From positions 1 through 64,000 of the forward strand of contig CAOOMX010000001.1 in NCBI GenBank assembly GCA_948497845.1: 64,000 bases of DNA, read 5' to 3'. Numbering within the stretch: the first letter of the stretch is position 1; each line of letters opens with the position of its first letter. A program made the position numbers and the translations under genes. Below, one piece after another: positions 8,590-17,961 of this stretch. The notes beneath the pieces were generated by a model. It made no database searches. It worked only from the letters and a program-made list of their open reading frames with translations, and was not told the DNA's origin. Source of the DNA: an uncultured Bacilli bacterium. GTDB lineage: Bacteria > Bacillota_I > Bacilli_A > RF39 > UBA660.

Positions 8590-10512
8590 TTAAGCATCTA
8601 TATTTTTAGCAAATAATGCTTTTTCTTCAATAAATTTTCTTCTTGGTTCTACTTCTTCACCCATTAGTTTACTAAACGCTGCATCTGCTAAAATAACATC
8701 ATCTATCGTTATTTTTCTAAGAATTCTCTTATTAATATCCATAGTTGTTTCATTTAACTCTTCAGCATCCATTTCTCCAAGACCTTTCATACGTGTAATT
8801 TCATAGTTACTTTTCTTTTCATTTAACATAGCTATGTACTCATCACGTTCTTTTTCATCTAAAACATATTTGATTGTTTTTCCATGTTTAATACAAAATA
8901 ATGGAGGTTGTGCAGCATATACATGCCCTTCTTCTACAATCGGTCTAAAGAAACGATAGAATAACGTCAAAAGTAGTACTCTTATGTGCGATCCATCAAC
9001 ATCGGCATCGGTCATGATTACAATCTTATTATAACGTAATTTGCTTAAGTCAAATTCTTGCCCTATACCTGTACCAAAAGCCGTTATAATCGTTCTTATT
9101 TCTTCATTTGATAACGCTCTATCTAAACGTGCCTTTTCTACATTTAATATCTTTCCTCTTAATGGCAATATTGCTTGGGTCATACTATCTCTACCCTTTA
9201 TTGCAGAACCTCCTGCACTATCCCCTTCGACTAAGAATATTTCACAGACAGATGGATCTTTTTCTTTACAATCTACTAATTTTCCACCAAAATTAATAAC
9301 ATCTAAATCACTTTTTCTTCTTGTTAATTCTCTTGCCTTTTTAGCTGCCAATCTAGCACGTGAAGCTGTCATACATTTTTCAATAATGGTTCTTGCTTCA
9401 TTTGGATTTTCTAATAAATAACGTTCAAATCCATTTGAGAATATATCATTGGCTATTTTTCTTACTTCACTATTTCCCAATTTAGTTTTTGTTTGCCCTT
9501 CAAATTGTGGATCTGGATGCTTACATGAAACGATCATAGTTAAACCTTCACGACAGTCATCTCCCGTTAAAGAATCATCATTATCTTTTAATAGTTTATT
9601 GTTTTTAGCATAATTATTTATTACTCTTGTTAGAGCATTTTTTACACCATCTTCATGCGTTCCACCTTCATAGGTATTAATATTATTTGTAAACGAATAA
9701 ATAGATGGCGTATATGAATCATTATATTGACATGCTACTTCAAGTTGTATGCCATTTTCTTCCCCTTCTAAATATATTATTTCTTCATGAATAGGTTTTT
9801 TCGTCTTATTTAACAATTGAACATATTCTATAATTCCACCGCTATATAGAAAAGAATCTTTCTTTTCATCTGCTCTATCATCATACAAATTAATTCTTAA
9901 ACCTTTGTTTAAGAAGGCTATTTCTTGTAATCTTTTATAGAGAATATCATAATTGTATACAGTTGTATCTGTAAAAATAGTAGAGTCTGCTTTAAACCTT
10001 ACGGTTGTTCCTGTTCGTTCTATGCTACATTCATCTATTATTTCTAATCCTGTAGCAGGTTTTCCACCATTTTCAAATCTTTGATGATATACTTTTCCAT
10101 CACGATATACAGTTACTTCTAACCATTCTGATAAAGCGTTTACTACACTGGCTCCTACACCGTGCAATCCTCCACTTACTTTGTATCCCTCACCGCCAAA
10201 TTTACCTCCAGCGTGTAAAACGGTAAAAATAGTTTCTACAGTTGATAATCCTGTTTTTGCGTTGATTCCAGTAGGCATTCCACGACCATCATCTCTTATT
10301 TCAATAACGTTTCCTTTATCTATGATAACTTCTATATCATCACAATAACCAGCTAGCGCTTCATCTACTGCATTATCTACAATTTCCCATACAAGATGAT
10401 GTAGACCTTTTTCTCCAGTACTTCCAATATACATTCCTGGTCTTTTTCTAACAGCTTCTAATCCTTCTAAAACTTGAATATCGCTATCTGTATAATGTCT
10501 TTCTTCTTTCAT
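8590..10512 (-). CDS. gyrB: DNA gyrase subunit B
   Basis: 640 residues, normal length for Bacilli. The GHKL ATPase part shows [22 protein letters not shown] and [14 protein letters not shown]. The Toprim part shows [13 protein letters not shown] and DADVDGSHI, and the C terminus has the EPRRKFIEE tail. The ATG overlaps the recF stop by four bases (ATGA), so the genes are translationally coupled. Confidence 0.97.
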   Translation of the reverse strand: MKEERHYTDSDIQVLEGLEAVRKRPGMYIGSTGEKGLHHLVWEIVDNAVDEALAGYCDDIEVIIDKGNVIEIRDDGRGMPTGINAKTGLSTVETIFTVLHAGGKFGGEGYKVSGGLHGVGASVVNALSEWLEVTVYRDGKVYHQRFENGGKPATGLEIIDECSIERTGTTVRFKADSTIFTDTTVYNYDILYKRLQEIAFLNKGLRINLYDDRADEKKDSFLYSGGIIEYVQLLNKTKKPIHEEIIYLEGEENGIQLEVACQYNDSYTPSIYSFTNNINTYEGGTHEDGVKNALTRVINNYAKNNKLLKDNDDSLTGDDCREGLTMIVSCKHPDPQFEGQTKTKLGNSEVRKIANDIFSNGFERYLLENPNEARTIIEKCMTASRARLAAKKARELTRRKSDLDVINFGGKLVDCKEKDPSVCEIFLVEGDSAGGSAIKGRDSMTQAILPLRGKILNVEKARLDRALSNEEIRTIITAFGTGIGQEFDLSKLRYNKIVIMTDADVDGSHIRVLLLTLFYRFFRPIVEEGHVYAAQPPLFCIKHGKTIKYVLDEKERDEYIAMLNEKKSNYEITRMKGLGEMDAEELNETTMDINKRILRKITIDDVILADAAFSKLMGEEVEPRRKFIEEKALFAKNIDA

Positions 10513-11603
10513 ACTTCCTCCTTAATTGTTCCTTTTTCTATTTTTATTTTGTTACTCGTCTTTAGTAAATCTTCACTTATATTCTCTATTTCCGTTGTAG
10601 TTATAAATGTCTGTACTTCTTCGTTTAACATCTTAAAAATATTATTTATTTTTGTTTTATCTAATTCGCTAAATAGGTCATCTAGTATTAGTATTGGATA
10701 ATATCCTTTGCTATCTCGAATTACATTTAATTCCGCTAATTTAAACGAAATAATGGCATTTTTTCTTTGTCCTGTACTACCCCATTCTTTTAAGTTATTG
10801 CCATCTAATTTAAATACGATATCATCATGATGTACTCCAATAATGGTTTTGCCAATCGCTAATTCTTTGCTATAGTACTTTTTATACATTTCTAGTAATT
10901 GTTCTTCATCTTTATTATTGTAAGTAGATATGTATTTGATTAGAATCTTTCCTTCTCCAAATATATCCTCATAATACTTACTTATATATTTATTGATGTT
11001 CTCACAAAAATTAGCTCTATATTTATTAATTAAACTTCCATATTCTATTAATTTTTTCGTCAATATATCTAAATAATCCGTTGTTTTATTTCCATTTAAA
11101 TAAAGCTGTCTTAAATAAAAATTTCGCTGCTTTAATATGCGATTATAATTTGATAAGACAATTAAATATTCTTTGTTTATACTACTAATTTCAATATTTA
11201 AAAGTTTTCTTCTTTCACTAGGAGCTTCTGTTACTAGATTTGTATCAGTGGGATGAAATAATACAATGTTTATTTTAGAAACATACTCACTGATCTTATC
11301 TATTTTAGTATTGTTAATCAAAACCTTTTTCCCATCTGGGTTTAATACGACTTTGTAATTCGATGTATCTTTATTTTTTTGGATTTCCCCCTCTACTGTT
11401 GCTTTTTCCATTCCCTTTCTTATTAATAATTTGTCATTATTTAAGCGAAATGACTTGGTCAGTGAAAGTAAATATATTGCTTCTACTAAATTGGTCTTCC
11501 CTGCTCCATTTAATCCATATATAATATTTAGGTTAGATTTAAATTCTATATGAATCTTGTCGTAATTTCTAAAATTAATGATGTCTATACTCTCTATTTT
11601 CAT
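10509..11603 (-). CDS. recF: DNA replication and repair protein RecF
   Basis: 364 residues. Walker [10 protein letters not shown] is near residue 31, the signature [17 protein letters not shown] is near 279, and Walker [13 protein letters not shown] is near 306. RecF is an SMC-like ATPase that acts with RecO and RecR at gaps. In most Bacilli an S4-domain gene (yaaA) separates dnaN from recF; here that slot is filled by a comK-like gene and an unknown gene. Confidence 0.95.
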   Translation of the reverse strand: MKIESIDIINFRNYDKIHIEFKSNLNIIYGLNGAGKTNLVEAIYLLSLTKSFRLNNDKLLIRKGMEKATVEGEIQKNKDTSNYKVVLNPDGKKVLINNTKIDKISEYVSKINIVLFHPTDTNLVTEAPSERRKLLNIEISSINKEYLIVLSNYNRILKQRNFYLRQLYLNGNKTTDYLDILTKKLIEYGSLINKYRANFCENINKYISKYYEDIFGEGKILIKYISTYNNKDEEQLLEMYKKYYSKELAIGKTIIGVHHDDIVFKLDGNNLKEWGSTGQRKNAIISFKLAELNVIRDSKGYYPILILDDLFSELDKTKINNIFKMLNEEVQTFITTTEIENISEDLLKTSNKIKIEKGTIKEEV

Positions 11604-11714
11604 TTCTAAGCCTCAATTATCACGAAATTTTAATTTTTAGGTAATGGAAGTATACCTATACGCATTTTAATTATAACACAAAATAGGTACATTTAAAAGC
11701 AAATTTGGTGTTTT

Positions 11715-11760
11715 TTGGGCATAAAAAAACAGACTTTATGCTTGTTTTAAATTCTGTTTT
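11715..11760 (-). terminator. Possible terminator after the 114-residue gene
   Basis: Reading leftward, AAAACAGA (11760-11752 region) can pair with TCTGTTTT and a T run follows. An overlapping alternative hairpin GCATAAA/TTTATGC is present too. The loop of the first form is long, so efficiency is uncertain. Confidence 0.45.
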
Positions 11761-11762
11761 AT

Positions 11763-12107
11763 TTATTTTCCAGGAACTTGTTGTTCACTTAAACTTTTAT
11801 AAGTCTCTAAAACCTGTAATTCTTCTGTTAATGCTTGTATTTCAGCTGATGTTTGCGCATTAATAATAGCTGTTTTTATAGCATTTATAAAAGAATCAAT
11901 ACTAGAAAATTTAGAAGATACATCCATTAACCACATTATTTTTTTTACTTTTACAAGAGAATCTAAAGCTTCTTGATAAGTTTCTGGTATATAAGGCATT
12001 TGTGCCACTGCATCTAATGTTGTTGCACTAAAAGCATTTACTTTTTGTAAAAATTGTATTTTTTGCTCTTCCAAATATCTATGTAAACCTTGAATATCTG
12101 CAGGCAT
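11763..12107 (-). CDS. Hypothetical protein, 114 residues
   Basis: Not recognised. The product is a helical soluble protein with no membrane segment, no signal peptide and no cysteine. It has heptad-like stretches in the first 30 residues and again in residues 75-105. GGAGGG lies 7 bases upstream of the ATG, so it is probably a real gene. It stands between the comK-like gene and recF in the same direction and has a possible terminator behind it. A role cannot be assigned. Confidence 0.7.
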   Translation of the reverse strand: MPADIQGLHRYLEEQKIQFLQKVNAFSATTLDAVAQMPYIPETYQEALDSLVKVKKIMWLMDVSSKFSSIDSFINAIKTAIINAQTSAEIQALTEELQVLETYKSLSEQQVPGK

Positions 12108-12176
12108 ATTTTATCCCTCCTATTATTTATATTATAACCAATTTTATAAAGAATTAAAAGTTATTTTACTTTCTCT

Positions 12177-12620
12177 TTACATTAAACGACTATTATATAC
12201 TATAATTAAACGACTGCATTTTAAAATTTGCTGATGAAAAGAATAATATGAGGTATTAAAATGTACTGTGTGCTTGTTTTTAAATTCTATTAATACCTTA
12301 ACTTTACTAATTTGATGATAATCTATTATATTATTGTAATTAATCCATATAGTATTCTTTCCTTCTTTTATAGGAAATAAGACAAGTAATTTTCTATCTT
12401 TTATTATAATTGGCAATTTATAAGTATCTGTAATTAAACTTTCTGATCCTTTTTGACGACCTTTTAAACTACTTCCATAAAAAGTACAAGAATCATTTAA
12501 AAATTTTTTAATTGTTTTGTCTTTTAAAAATAGGGTATTATCTATTTCAAATACTTCTATTCCTTCCTCTTTTTTTACTATATATAATGTATTTTCATTT
12601 ATAATATACTCTTTTTGCAA
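12177..12620 (-). CDS. comK: ComK-like competence transcription factor
   Basis: 147 residues. The most telling segment is CTFYGSSLKGRQKGSESL (about 45-62), which matches CRFFGSSYAGRKAGT of Bacillus ComK in order and spacing. Later segments also align: a KLPIII strand, LLVLFPIKEG, WINYNNI, and SYYSFHQQILKCSRL near the C terminus (ComK: SYNSFENQVYRTAWL). The start is TTG (12620-12618) with AAGGAGG 9 bases upstream. In Bacillus, ComK activates DNA-uptake genes. The protein is shorter than Bacillus ComK (192) because the C-terminal tail is missing. Family assignment is from memory of ComK sequence. Confidence 0.75.
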   Translation of the reverse strand: MQKEYIINENTLYIVKKEEGIEVFEIDNTLFLKDKTIKKFLNDSCTFYGSSLKGRQKGSESLITDTYKLPIIIKDRKLLVLFPIKEGKNTIWINYNNIIDYHQISKVKVLIEFKNKHTVHFNTSYYSFHQQILKCSRLIIVYNSRLM

Positions 12621-12696
12621 AGTGCTTCACCTCCTTAAAATGCCGTCTATGATAGCATGAAGATAATGCACTTTTTGTCGAATCCTGGGATTATCA

Positions 12697-12735
12697 TAAA
12701 AAAATTACTAAACTTGATTGTTTAATAATTTTTCT
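12697..12735 (-). terminator. Intrinsic terminator of dnaN
   Basis: Minus strand stem AAATTATTAAAC / GTTTAGTAATTT with a six-base loop, followed by a T run. It separates dnaN from the comK-like gene. Confidence 0.8.
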
Positions 12736-12739
12736 TTTT

Positions 12740-13858
12740 TTAATATGTTTTAATTGGTAGTATTAATTCTATTAAAGTTTCATCTGTTATTGGTTTTACT
12801 AATATTGGTTTATCATCTGTATTTAATAATAACAATATATTTTCTTCTTTAATAACTTTTAAAGCATCCATCATATATTTTGATGAAAAAGATACTTCAA
12901 TTTTTTCTTTATTATTACTATCTATCTTTAATTTTTCTTCTGCATTTCCTAATTCGTTTGATGTTGATGTTATGACCATTTCTTTATCCTCAATATGCAT
13001 TTTGATAATATTCTTTTCTTTATTTTGTGCTAGTAATGCTGCTCTATCAACGGCATCATAAAATTCACGTAAGTTTAAATTTATCATATATGCAAAGTCA
13101 TTTGGTATAAAATGAGATGTTTCTGGACAAGATCCACTTAATAAATTGCTTTGTACATATATATTTTTATAGATAAATAAAATTTTGTTGGTAAATATGT
13201 GGATTTCCACATTTTCTTCTTCTGATACAATCTTTTCTAATTCTGTAATACTTCTTCCTGGTATAACAATATTGATTAATTTATTAATTGGATTAGTTAA
13301 TTTAATATTCTTTTTTGATAAACGATATGAATCGGTTGCTATACATTCTAAAATGTCTCCATTTATTTTTAAGTTGATTCCAGTTAATAAAGGTCTTACT
13401 TCTTGAGTTGATAAGGCATAAGATGTTTGATTAATGATTTCTTTTAATATAGTGGCCTCAATTGTTATTGGTTCATCGCTTTTTTCAATATTAATGTTTG
13501 GATAATCATTTGGATTGTAACAATTTAATCTAAATTGATTTGATGGTGTTGATATTTTAATTTTTAAATTATCTTCTATTTCAAAATCTATTGTATCTGA
13601 TGGCATTTTTCTTATCATATCAATAAAATATTTACTTTGTATGATAATTCTTCCTTGTCCTTCTATATTTTTAATATTTTCTTTTGGAATAGTTACTTTA
13701 ATTGTTAGTTCTGAATCACTAGCTAATAAGTCTATCCCCGCTTCTTTTACATCAAAGACGATTCCATTTAGAACAGGAATTGTTGTTCTTTGTGATAATG
13801 CTTTTGTTACATTGTTTAATGCTTCTAAAATAATATTTTTTTCAATTGTCCATTTCAT
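12740..13858 (-). CDS. dnaN: DNA polymerase III beta subunit (sliding clamp)
   Basis: 372 residues, with the three repeated clamp domains expected. Typical segments are LNGIVFDV (near 30), LTGINLKI with TDSYRLSKK (about 160-180), and the C-terminal LILPIKTY. DnaN encircles DNA and tethers the polymerase. It follows dnaA after 127 bases that hold DnaA boxes. Confidence 0.96.
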   Translation of the reverse strand: MKWTIEKNIILEALNNVTKALSQRTTIPVLNGIVFDVKEAGIDLLASDSELTIKVTIPKENIKNIEGQGRIIIQSKYFIDMIRKMPSDTIDFEIEDNLKIKISTPSNQFRLNCYNPNDYPNINIEKSDEPITIEATILKEIINQTSYALSTQEVRPLLTGINLKINGDILECIATDSYRLSKKNIKLTNPINKLINIVIPGRSITELEKIVSEEENVEIHIFTNKILFIYKNIYVQSNLLSGSCPETSHFIPNDFAYMINLNLREFYDAVDRAALLAQNKEKNIIKMHIEDKEMVITSTSNELGNAEEKLKIDSNNKEKIEVSFSSKYMMDALKVIKEENILLLLNTDDKPILVKPITDETLIELILPIKTY

Positions 13859-13985
13859 TTTTTCTTTCCTTCTTTCTTTTAAATAATTATTTTTTATATT
13901 AATAGTGTTGATAATGTTAATAAGTTAGTAGTTATACACAAATTTTCATTAAATACAGGTGTTTATAACTTTAAACTTATCCACA
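13859..13985. other. oriC part downstream of dnaA (dnaA-dnaN spacer)
   Basis: Two DnaA boxes on the plus strand: TTATACACA (13932-13940) and TTATCCACA (13977-13985), the second abutting the dnaA stop. Directly left of the first is TAGTAG (13926-13931), resembling the DnaA-trio (TAG/TAA triplets) that flanks the unwinding site in Bacillus, followed by an AT-rich run (13880-13925). This is the expected place for DNA unwinding in Bacilli. The trio call is tentative. Confidence 0.7.
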
Positions 13986-15335
13986 TTATTGTAACTTTGT
14001 TTTGATTTCTTTCAACATTTTATTCAAGTTATCATCCGTTTCTAGTTCTTCTTTTATTTTATCTATAGCTGTTGAGACAGTTGAATGATCTCTTCCTCCA
14101 AATTCCATACCTATTTTAACAAGATTTTCATCTGTTTCCATTCGACAGAGGTACATGGCTATATGTCTTGGTCTTACGATATTGTTTGTTCTACGCTTAC
14201 TTTTTAGATCATCTATAGATATTTTGAAGTAATCTGCTACTGTACTTTGAATTGATGCAATTGAATTGTTGATAAATATGTTTGTATTCACATAATCTTT
14301 TAAGGCTTCAATTGCAAAATCTAAACTGATTTTTTCTGGGACCATCATAGCTGTATATGCTAAAAGTCTATTAATTGTTCCTTCAATATGTCTTACATCA
14401 TTAACGCAGGAATTCGCTATATATTCGATTACATCTTCATTCAATTTATTTTCTATACTTGTATTTTTAACTTTTTCTTTTATAATATCACAACGAAGAT
14501 TAAAATCAGGTGGATATATATCAACTGGTAAGCCCCACATAAATCGACTTCTAAGTCGCTCTTCTATTTTCTTTAAGTCATCTGGACTTTTATCACTACT
14601 AATAATGATTTGTTTGTTTTCTTGATGGAGCGATTCAAAGGTGTGGAAAAATTCTTGTTGTGTTCGCTCTGCTCCAACGAGGAATTGAATATCATCGATG
14701 ATGAGGACATCTACACTTCGATATTTATTTTTGAATTCATTGGCGTAATTTATATTATTACTACCCTTGTCTATCGTAGCTATTCCTGTAAAATCTGTCA
14801 TAAATTCATTACTTGTTGTATATAATACTTTTTTATTGCTGTGTGCTAAGATGTAATTTCCTATCGCTTGCATTAAGTGTGTCTTTCCTAGACCACTTCT
14901 TCCATATATAAATAAGGGATTGTGAATGGTTCCAGGGGCTTCTGCTACAGCTCTTGCTGCTACGAAGGCCAAACGATTTGAATTTCCTACAACATAATTG
15001 TCAAAATTGAATTTGGCATCTAAATTAGATTCCCATTTGGTTACCTTTTCTTTTTTTTCTTCAAAAACTGGGGGACTGAATTCTTCTATTTCATCATCAG
15101 TAACATATTTAAACGTATAATTCATACCTGTTAAAGAAAAAAAGGTTGTATCAATTAGCTCTTGATATGTTTCCCCTAACATCTGTTTATGTATTTCCAT
15201 TGGTACTTTAATGGTAATAATGTTGTTATTAATTGATATTAGTTCAAGTTTTGAAAACCATATTACATATGTATTTTGTGTAACTTGATTCGATATTTCT
15301 GCTAAAAATTGTTTAAAAAGTATATCAGTTTTCAA
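13986..15335 (-). CDS. dnaA: Chromosomal replication initiator DnaA
   Basis: 449 residues. AAA+ motifs are Walker A GRSGLGKTHL (about 145-154), Walker B VLIIDDIQFL and sensor segments RFMWGLPVDI. The C-terminal DNA-binding domain ends with the signature GGRDHSTVSTAIDKI. The start is TTG (15335-15333), with GGGGTGAGG just upstream; no ATG occurs before about residue 46, which would truncate domain I. DnaA boxes on both sides fit autoregulation and a bipartite origin. Confidence 0.97.
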   Translation of the reverse strand: MKTDILFKQFLAEISNQVTQNTYVIWFSKLELISINNNIITIKVPMEIHKQMLGETYQELIDTTFFSLTGMNYTFKYVTDDEIEEFSPPVFEEKKEKVTKWESNLDAKFNFDNYVVGNSNRLAFVAARAVAEAPGTIHNPLFIYGRSGLGKTHLMQAIGNYILAHSNKKVLYTTSNEFMTDFTGIATIDKGSNNINYANEFKNKYRSVDVLIIDDIQFLVGAERTQQEFFHTFESLHQENKQIIISSDKSPDDLKKIEERLRSRFMWGLPVDIYPPDFNLRCDIIKEKVKNTSIENKLNEDVIEYIANSCVNDVRHIEGTINRLLAYTAMMVPEKISLDFAIEALKDYVNTNIFINNSIASIQSTVADYFKISIDDLKSKRRTNNIVRPRHIAMYLCRMETDENLVKIGMEFGGRDHSTVSTAIDKIKEELETDDNLNKMLKEIKTKLQ

Positions 15336-15780
15336 AACCTCACCCCACTAACACTGTTTCCCATCTAAATTGTAATATAAATATTTAGAAAAGAAAAGAG
15401 AAAAATGTTAAAAACATATTGTCCACATATTTATTCACAGGAAAATGCCCTTAAACACTGGCTTCGTATGAGTTTTCCACACTATCAACAAAATGCATTA
15501 CAAACTATCCCCAAAATAAGAAAAGTTATAAACATCGTGTTGGTTTAATTTTGTTGATTTTGTTGGAAGTTATCCCCATTTTATCCACAATCCCCAAAGT
15601 ACCCTTAAAATGCCTTTATTTAAGGGATTATACTATGTTAGGTAATTGGGGATAAATAAAAAAGAAGTGAAAAATATGTGTGTATAATGTAAAAATAAGG
15701 TGGAAAATGGCAAATATTGATGTGGATAAGTAGGAAGTTATTCACAAATACATTTATTAGACATTTACTTGGGATGTTTT
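15336..15780. other. oriC part upstream of dnaA
   Basis: Non-coding region rich in DnaA boxes. Plus-strand boxes: TTATTCACA 15431-15439, TTTTCCACA 15473-15481, TTATCCCCA 15570-15578, TTATCCACA 15581-15589, TTATTCACA 15738-15746. Minus-strand box: TGTGGATAA 15721-15729. AT-rich segments lie between them. The dnaA promoter should lie in the left part (about 15350-15420), but no clear -35/-10 pair was identified. Gene direction flips here, as expected at an origin. Confidence 0.88.
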
Positions 15781-15828
15781 TTCTTTTCTTCTTAAAAAAA
15801 ATTTTGTATAATTAGAATGGAGAAGCCT

Positions 15829-16644
15829 ATGAAGAAAATTGCTATATTATCAGATATACATGCAAATAAATATGTTTTAGATTTAGTTCTTGATCAATTA
15901 AAGAAAGAATCAATTGATGAATATATTGTTTGTGGTGATATGATTACAGATGGATATCAATCTAATGAAGTTTTAAATCAAGTAAAAGCATTAACAGATC
16001 ATGTTGTTTTTGGTAATCGTGAGGAAAAAATATTTTCTTATGATGGTTTTTCATGGGATGAATTTAGTAGAAATGCATCTTATTTGTATACTTTTAATAG
16101 CCTTAGTAGGGAAAATTATCTTTATTTAAAAACATTGCCTATATATAAGGTTATTGAAATAGAGGGAAAAAAGATTTGTATTTCTCATGGGAGTCCTTTT
16201 TATATTAAAGATAAAGTAGATAAGGAAAGAACTGCTTTGTTTGATGAATTGTTAAAGCATATTTCAGCAAATATTTACTTGTTTGGGCATACGCATGATG
16301 CTTTTTATAGTTTTTATAAAGGAAGTCTATTTATTAATCCGGGTGCCATTAGTTTAGCGGCTGGAAAAAAGTGTGTTGCTACTTATGGTATTCTTACTAT
16401 TGATGATGGAAAAGTACTTTATGAGGAGAGAAGTTGTCCTTTTTCTTTTTCGTCTTTAAAAAATTATTATTTCCAAGATAAGTATCATGATGCTTGTATA
16501 GAGTGGTGTAATATCATTTTATATACGATGAAATTAGGGGTTAATCATTGTGAGAAATTTATCTCTTTTTTAGAGAGCCATTCTTTAAGCTGGCATGATG
16601 CCTTCCTTGAATATATGAAAAAGGAAGATTTAGAAATTTTATAG
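15829..16644 (+). CDS. Metallophosphoesterase (YfcE/calcineurin-like)
   Basis: 271 residues from the ATG at 15829, which has GGAGAAG 4 bases upstream. An ATG 12 bases earlier lies almost at the expected transcription start of the TATAAT box at 15807-15812 and is less likely. Metal-binding motifs are SDIHANKY (N terminus), CGDMITDGY, GNREE, ISHGSP and LFGHTHDAF. The order GDxH-like, GD, GNxE, H, GHTH fits the superfamily, although the usual GN(H/D) is GNRE. Substrate unknown. First rightward gene after oriC. Confidence 0.8.
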   Translation: MKKIAILSDIHANKYVLDLVLDQLKKESIDEYIVCGDMITDGYQSNEVLNQVKALTDHVVFGNREEKIFSYDGFSWDEFSRNASYLYTFNSLSRENYLYLKTLPIYKVIEIEGKKICISHGSPFYIKDKVDKERTALFDELLKHISANIYLFGHTHDAFYSFYKGSLFINPGAISLAAGKKCVATYGILTIDDGKVLYEERSCPFSFSSLKNYYFQDKYHDACIEWCNIILYTMKLGVNHCEKFISFLESHSLSWHDAFLEYMKKEDLEIL

Positions 16645-16689
16645 TATATTGTATATTTTGAACATAAAATATAATGAAAGGGTAAGAAA

Positions 16690-17370
16690 ATGAAAGAAAA
16701 GCCAATAGTAGGAATTATAGCGACGAGTAATTATATGAAGACAAATGATACTTTTCAAGATACGTATCGTTATGGAAATAATTATGTGAAAAAACTTATG
16801 GCTGAAGGAGCGATTCCTTATTTTATTCCTCTTTTAGATGATGGAGTTATTTTAGATTCACTTTGTATTTGTGATGGTTTATTAATTCCAGGTGGATCTG
16901 AGATAAAACCGTTTCATTTTGATATTATAGATTATTTTTATAAAAGGAATAAGCCTATTTTGGGGATTTGTTTGGGGATGCAAGCTTTGGCAGCTTATTT
17001 TCAAAAAGATAAAAAAATACTTAAACGAATTGATAATGGTGTAGATCATCATCCGGTTGTTTTAACTAGGGATAACGAAACTACACTTGCTCATGAAATA
17101 AAAATAGAAAAAGAATCCTTATTATATAGTATTATAAAAAAGGATTGAGTAATGGTAAATAGTGTACATAAAAGTACGATAATTAGTGCAGGAGATGATT
17201 TAAAAGTAGTTGCTAGATCAAATGATGGTTTAATAGAGGGGATAGAATATAAAGATGATGCTTGTTTTATTTTAGGACTTCAATTTCATCCAGAGATTCT
17301 TTCTCAGTTTGATGTTATTTTTGCTTATTTTATAAATGAATGTGAAAAAAGAAAGAATAATCTATGTTAA
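16690..17370 (+). pseudogene. Class I glutamine amidotransferase-like (peptidase C26) gene with an in-frame stop
   Basis: Two open parts in the same frame are separated by a single TGA at 17146-17148. The first 152 residues carry the nucleophile in GICLGMQAL (Cys94) and LIPGGSEIKP. The second part (from 17149) carries NSVHKS and QFHPEIL, which supply the catalytic His and Glu. Together they match one gamma-Glu-GABA hydrolase-like (PuuD type) protein of about 226 residues. The break separates the nucleophile from its His/Glu partners, so neither half should be active alone. It could be a real nonsense mutation or a sequence error. TGA is not read as Trp here, since many genes end in TGA and RF2 is encoded. 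Confidence 0.8.
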
Positions 17371-17405
17371 ATTTTGTGTAATCAATAAAAATAAGGCATA
17401 AAAGC

Positions 17406-17435
17406 TTGACTTATTTTAGTTTTTAATATTATAAT
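17406..17435 (+). promoter_or_regulatory. Promoter of rpmH
   Basis: -35 TTGACT (17406-17411), 18-base spacer, -10 TATAAT (17430-17435). It stands 32 bases before the rpmH ATG. Confidence 0.8.
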
Positions 17436-17467
17436 ATGATAGCAATTTAAAGAAAAGGAGTGAAAGC

Positions 17468-17590
17468 ATGAAAAGAACTTATCAACCGAACAAAAGAAAA
17501 CAAGCTAAAAAACATGGATTTTTTGCAAGAAAAAATACTGATATAATGAACAAGCGTCGTAGAAAAGGTCGCAAAGTACTTTGTAAATAA
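17468..17590 (+). CDS. rpmH: Ribosomal protein L34
   Basis: A 40-residue protein too short for a standard ORF list. It begins [18 protein letters not shown] and ends with [11 protein letters not shown], the diagnostic L34 pattern. AAGGAGTGAAAGC precedes the ATG. It is slightly shorter than the usual 44 residues. rpmH-rnpA-yidC-jag is the universal order to the right of oriC. Confidence 0.96.
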   Translation: MKRTYQPNKRKQAKKHGFFARKNTDIMNKRRRKGRKVLCK

Positions 17591-17595
17591 GAAAA

Positions 17596-17622
17596 GCCAC
17601 AATTTTATGTGGCATTTTTTTT
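17596..17622 (+). terminator. Intrinsic terminator between rpmH and rnpA
   Basis: GCCACA / TGTGGC stem with a six-base loop, then a T run. It ends 12 bases before rnpA, so it probably lowers rnpA expression relative to rpmH. Confidence 0.85.
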
Positions 17623-17634
17623 GAAGGATTAATT

Positions 17635-17961
17635 ATGAAAAGATATGAAATGGTAAAAAGACATGATGATTTCAATTTGATTATAGGGAAGAATAATAAA
17701 ATAAAGTCTCATTATTTTATACTTTTTTCTATGGAAAAAGACGAAGTAAAGCCTCATTTCGGAATTGCTGTTGGAAAAAAGATAGGAAATGCTGTTATTA
17801 GAAATAAAATGAAAAGAAGAGTACGTAATATTATTGATTCTAATAAGTTACTATTTAAAAAATATCATAATTATATTATAATGGTAAAGAAGGAGTCTGT
17901 TGGACTACCTTATGATTTACTAGAAAATGATCTAGTAAGTTTACTACGAAAGGATCACTAA
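17635..17961 (+). CDS. rnpA: Ribonuclease P protein component
   Basis: 108 residues. The RNR motif is present as GNAVIRNKMKRRVRNI (about 60-75), with FGIAVGKKIG before it. It binds the RNase P RNA and helps process tRNA 5-prime ends. Its stop TAA overlaps the yidC start (TAATG). Confidence 0.94.
   Translation: MKRYEMVKRHDDFNLIIGKNNKIKSHYFILFSMEKDEVKPHFGIAVGKKIGNAVIRNKMKRRVRNIIDSNKLLFKKYHNYIIMVKKESVGLPYDLLENDLVSLLRKDH

Noticed and set aside
9041..9421. 126-residue open frame opposite gyrB
   Set aside because: Antisense shadow of gyrB; composition follows the complementary codons of the conserved Toprim region.
16690..17370. Use of TGA as a Trp codon (Mycoplasma code)
   Set aside because: Many complete genes here end in TGA, Trp is encoded by TGG, and RF2 with its TGA frameshift is present.
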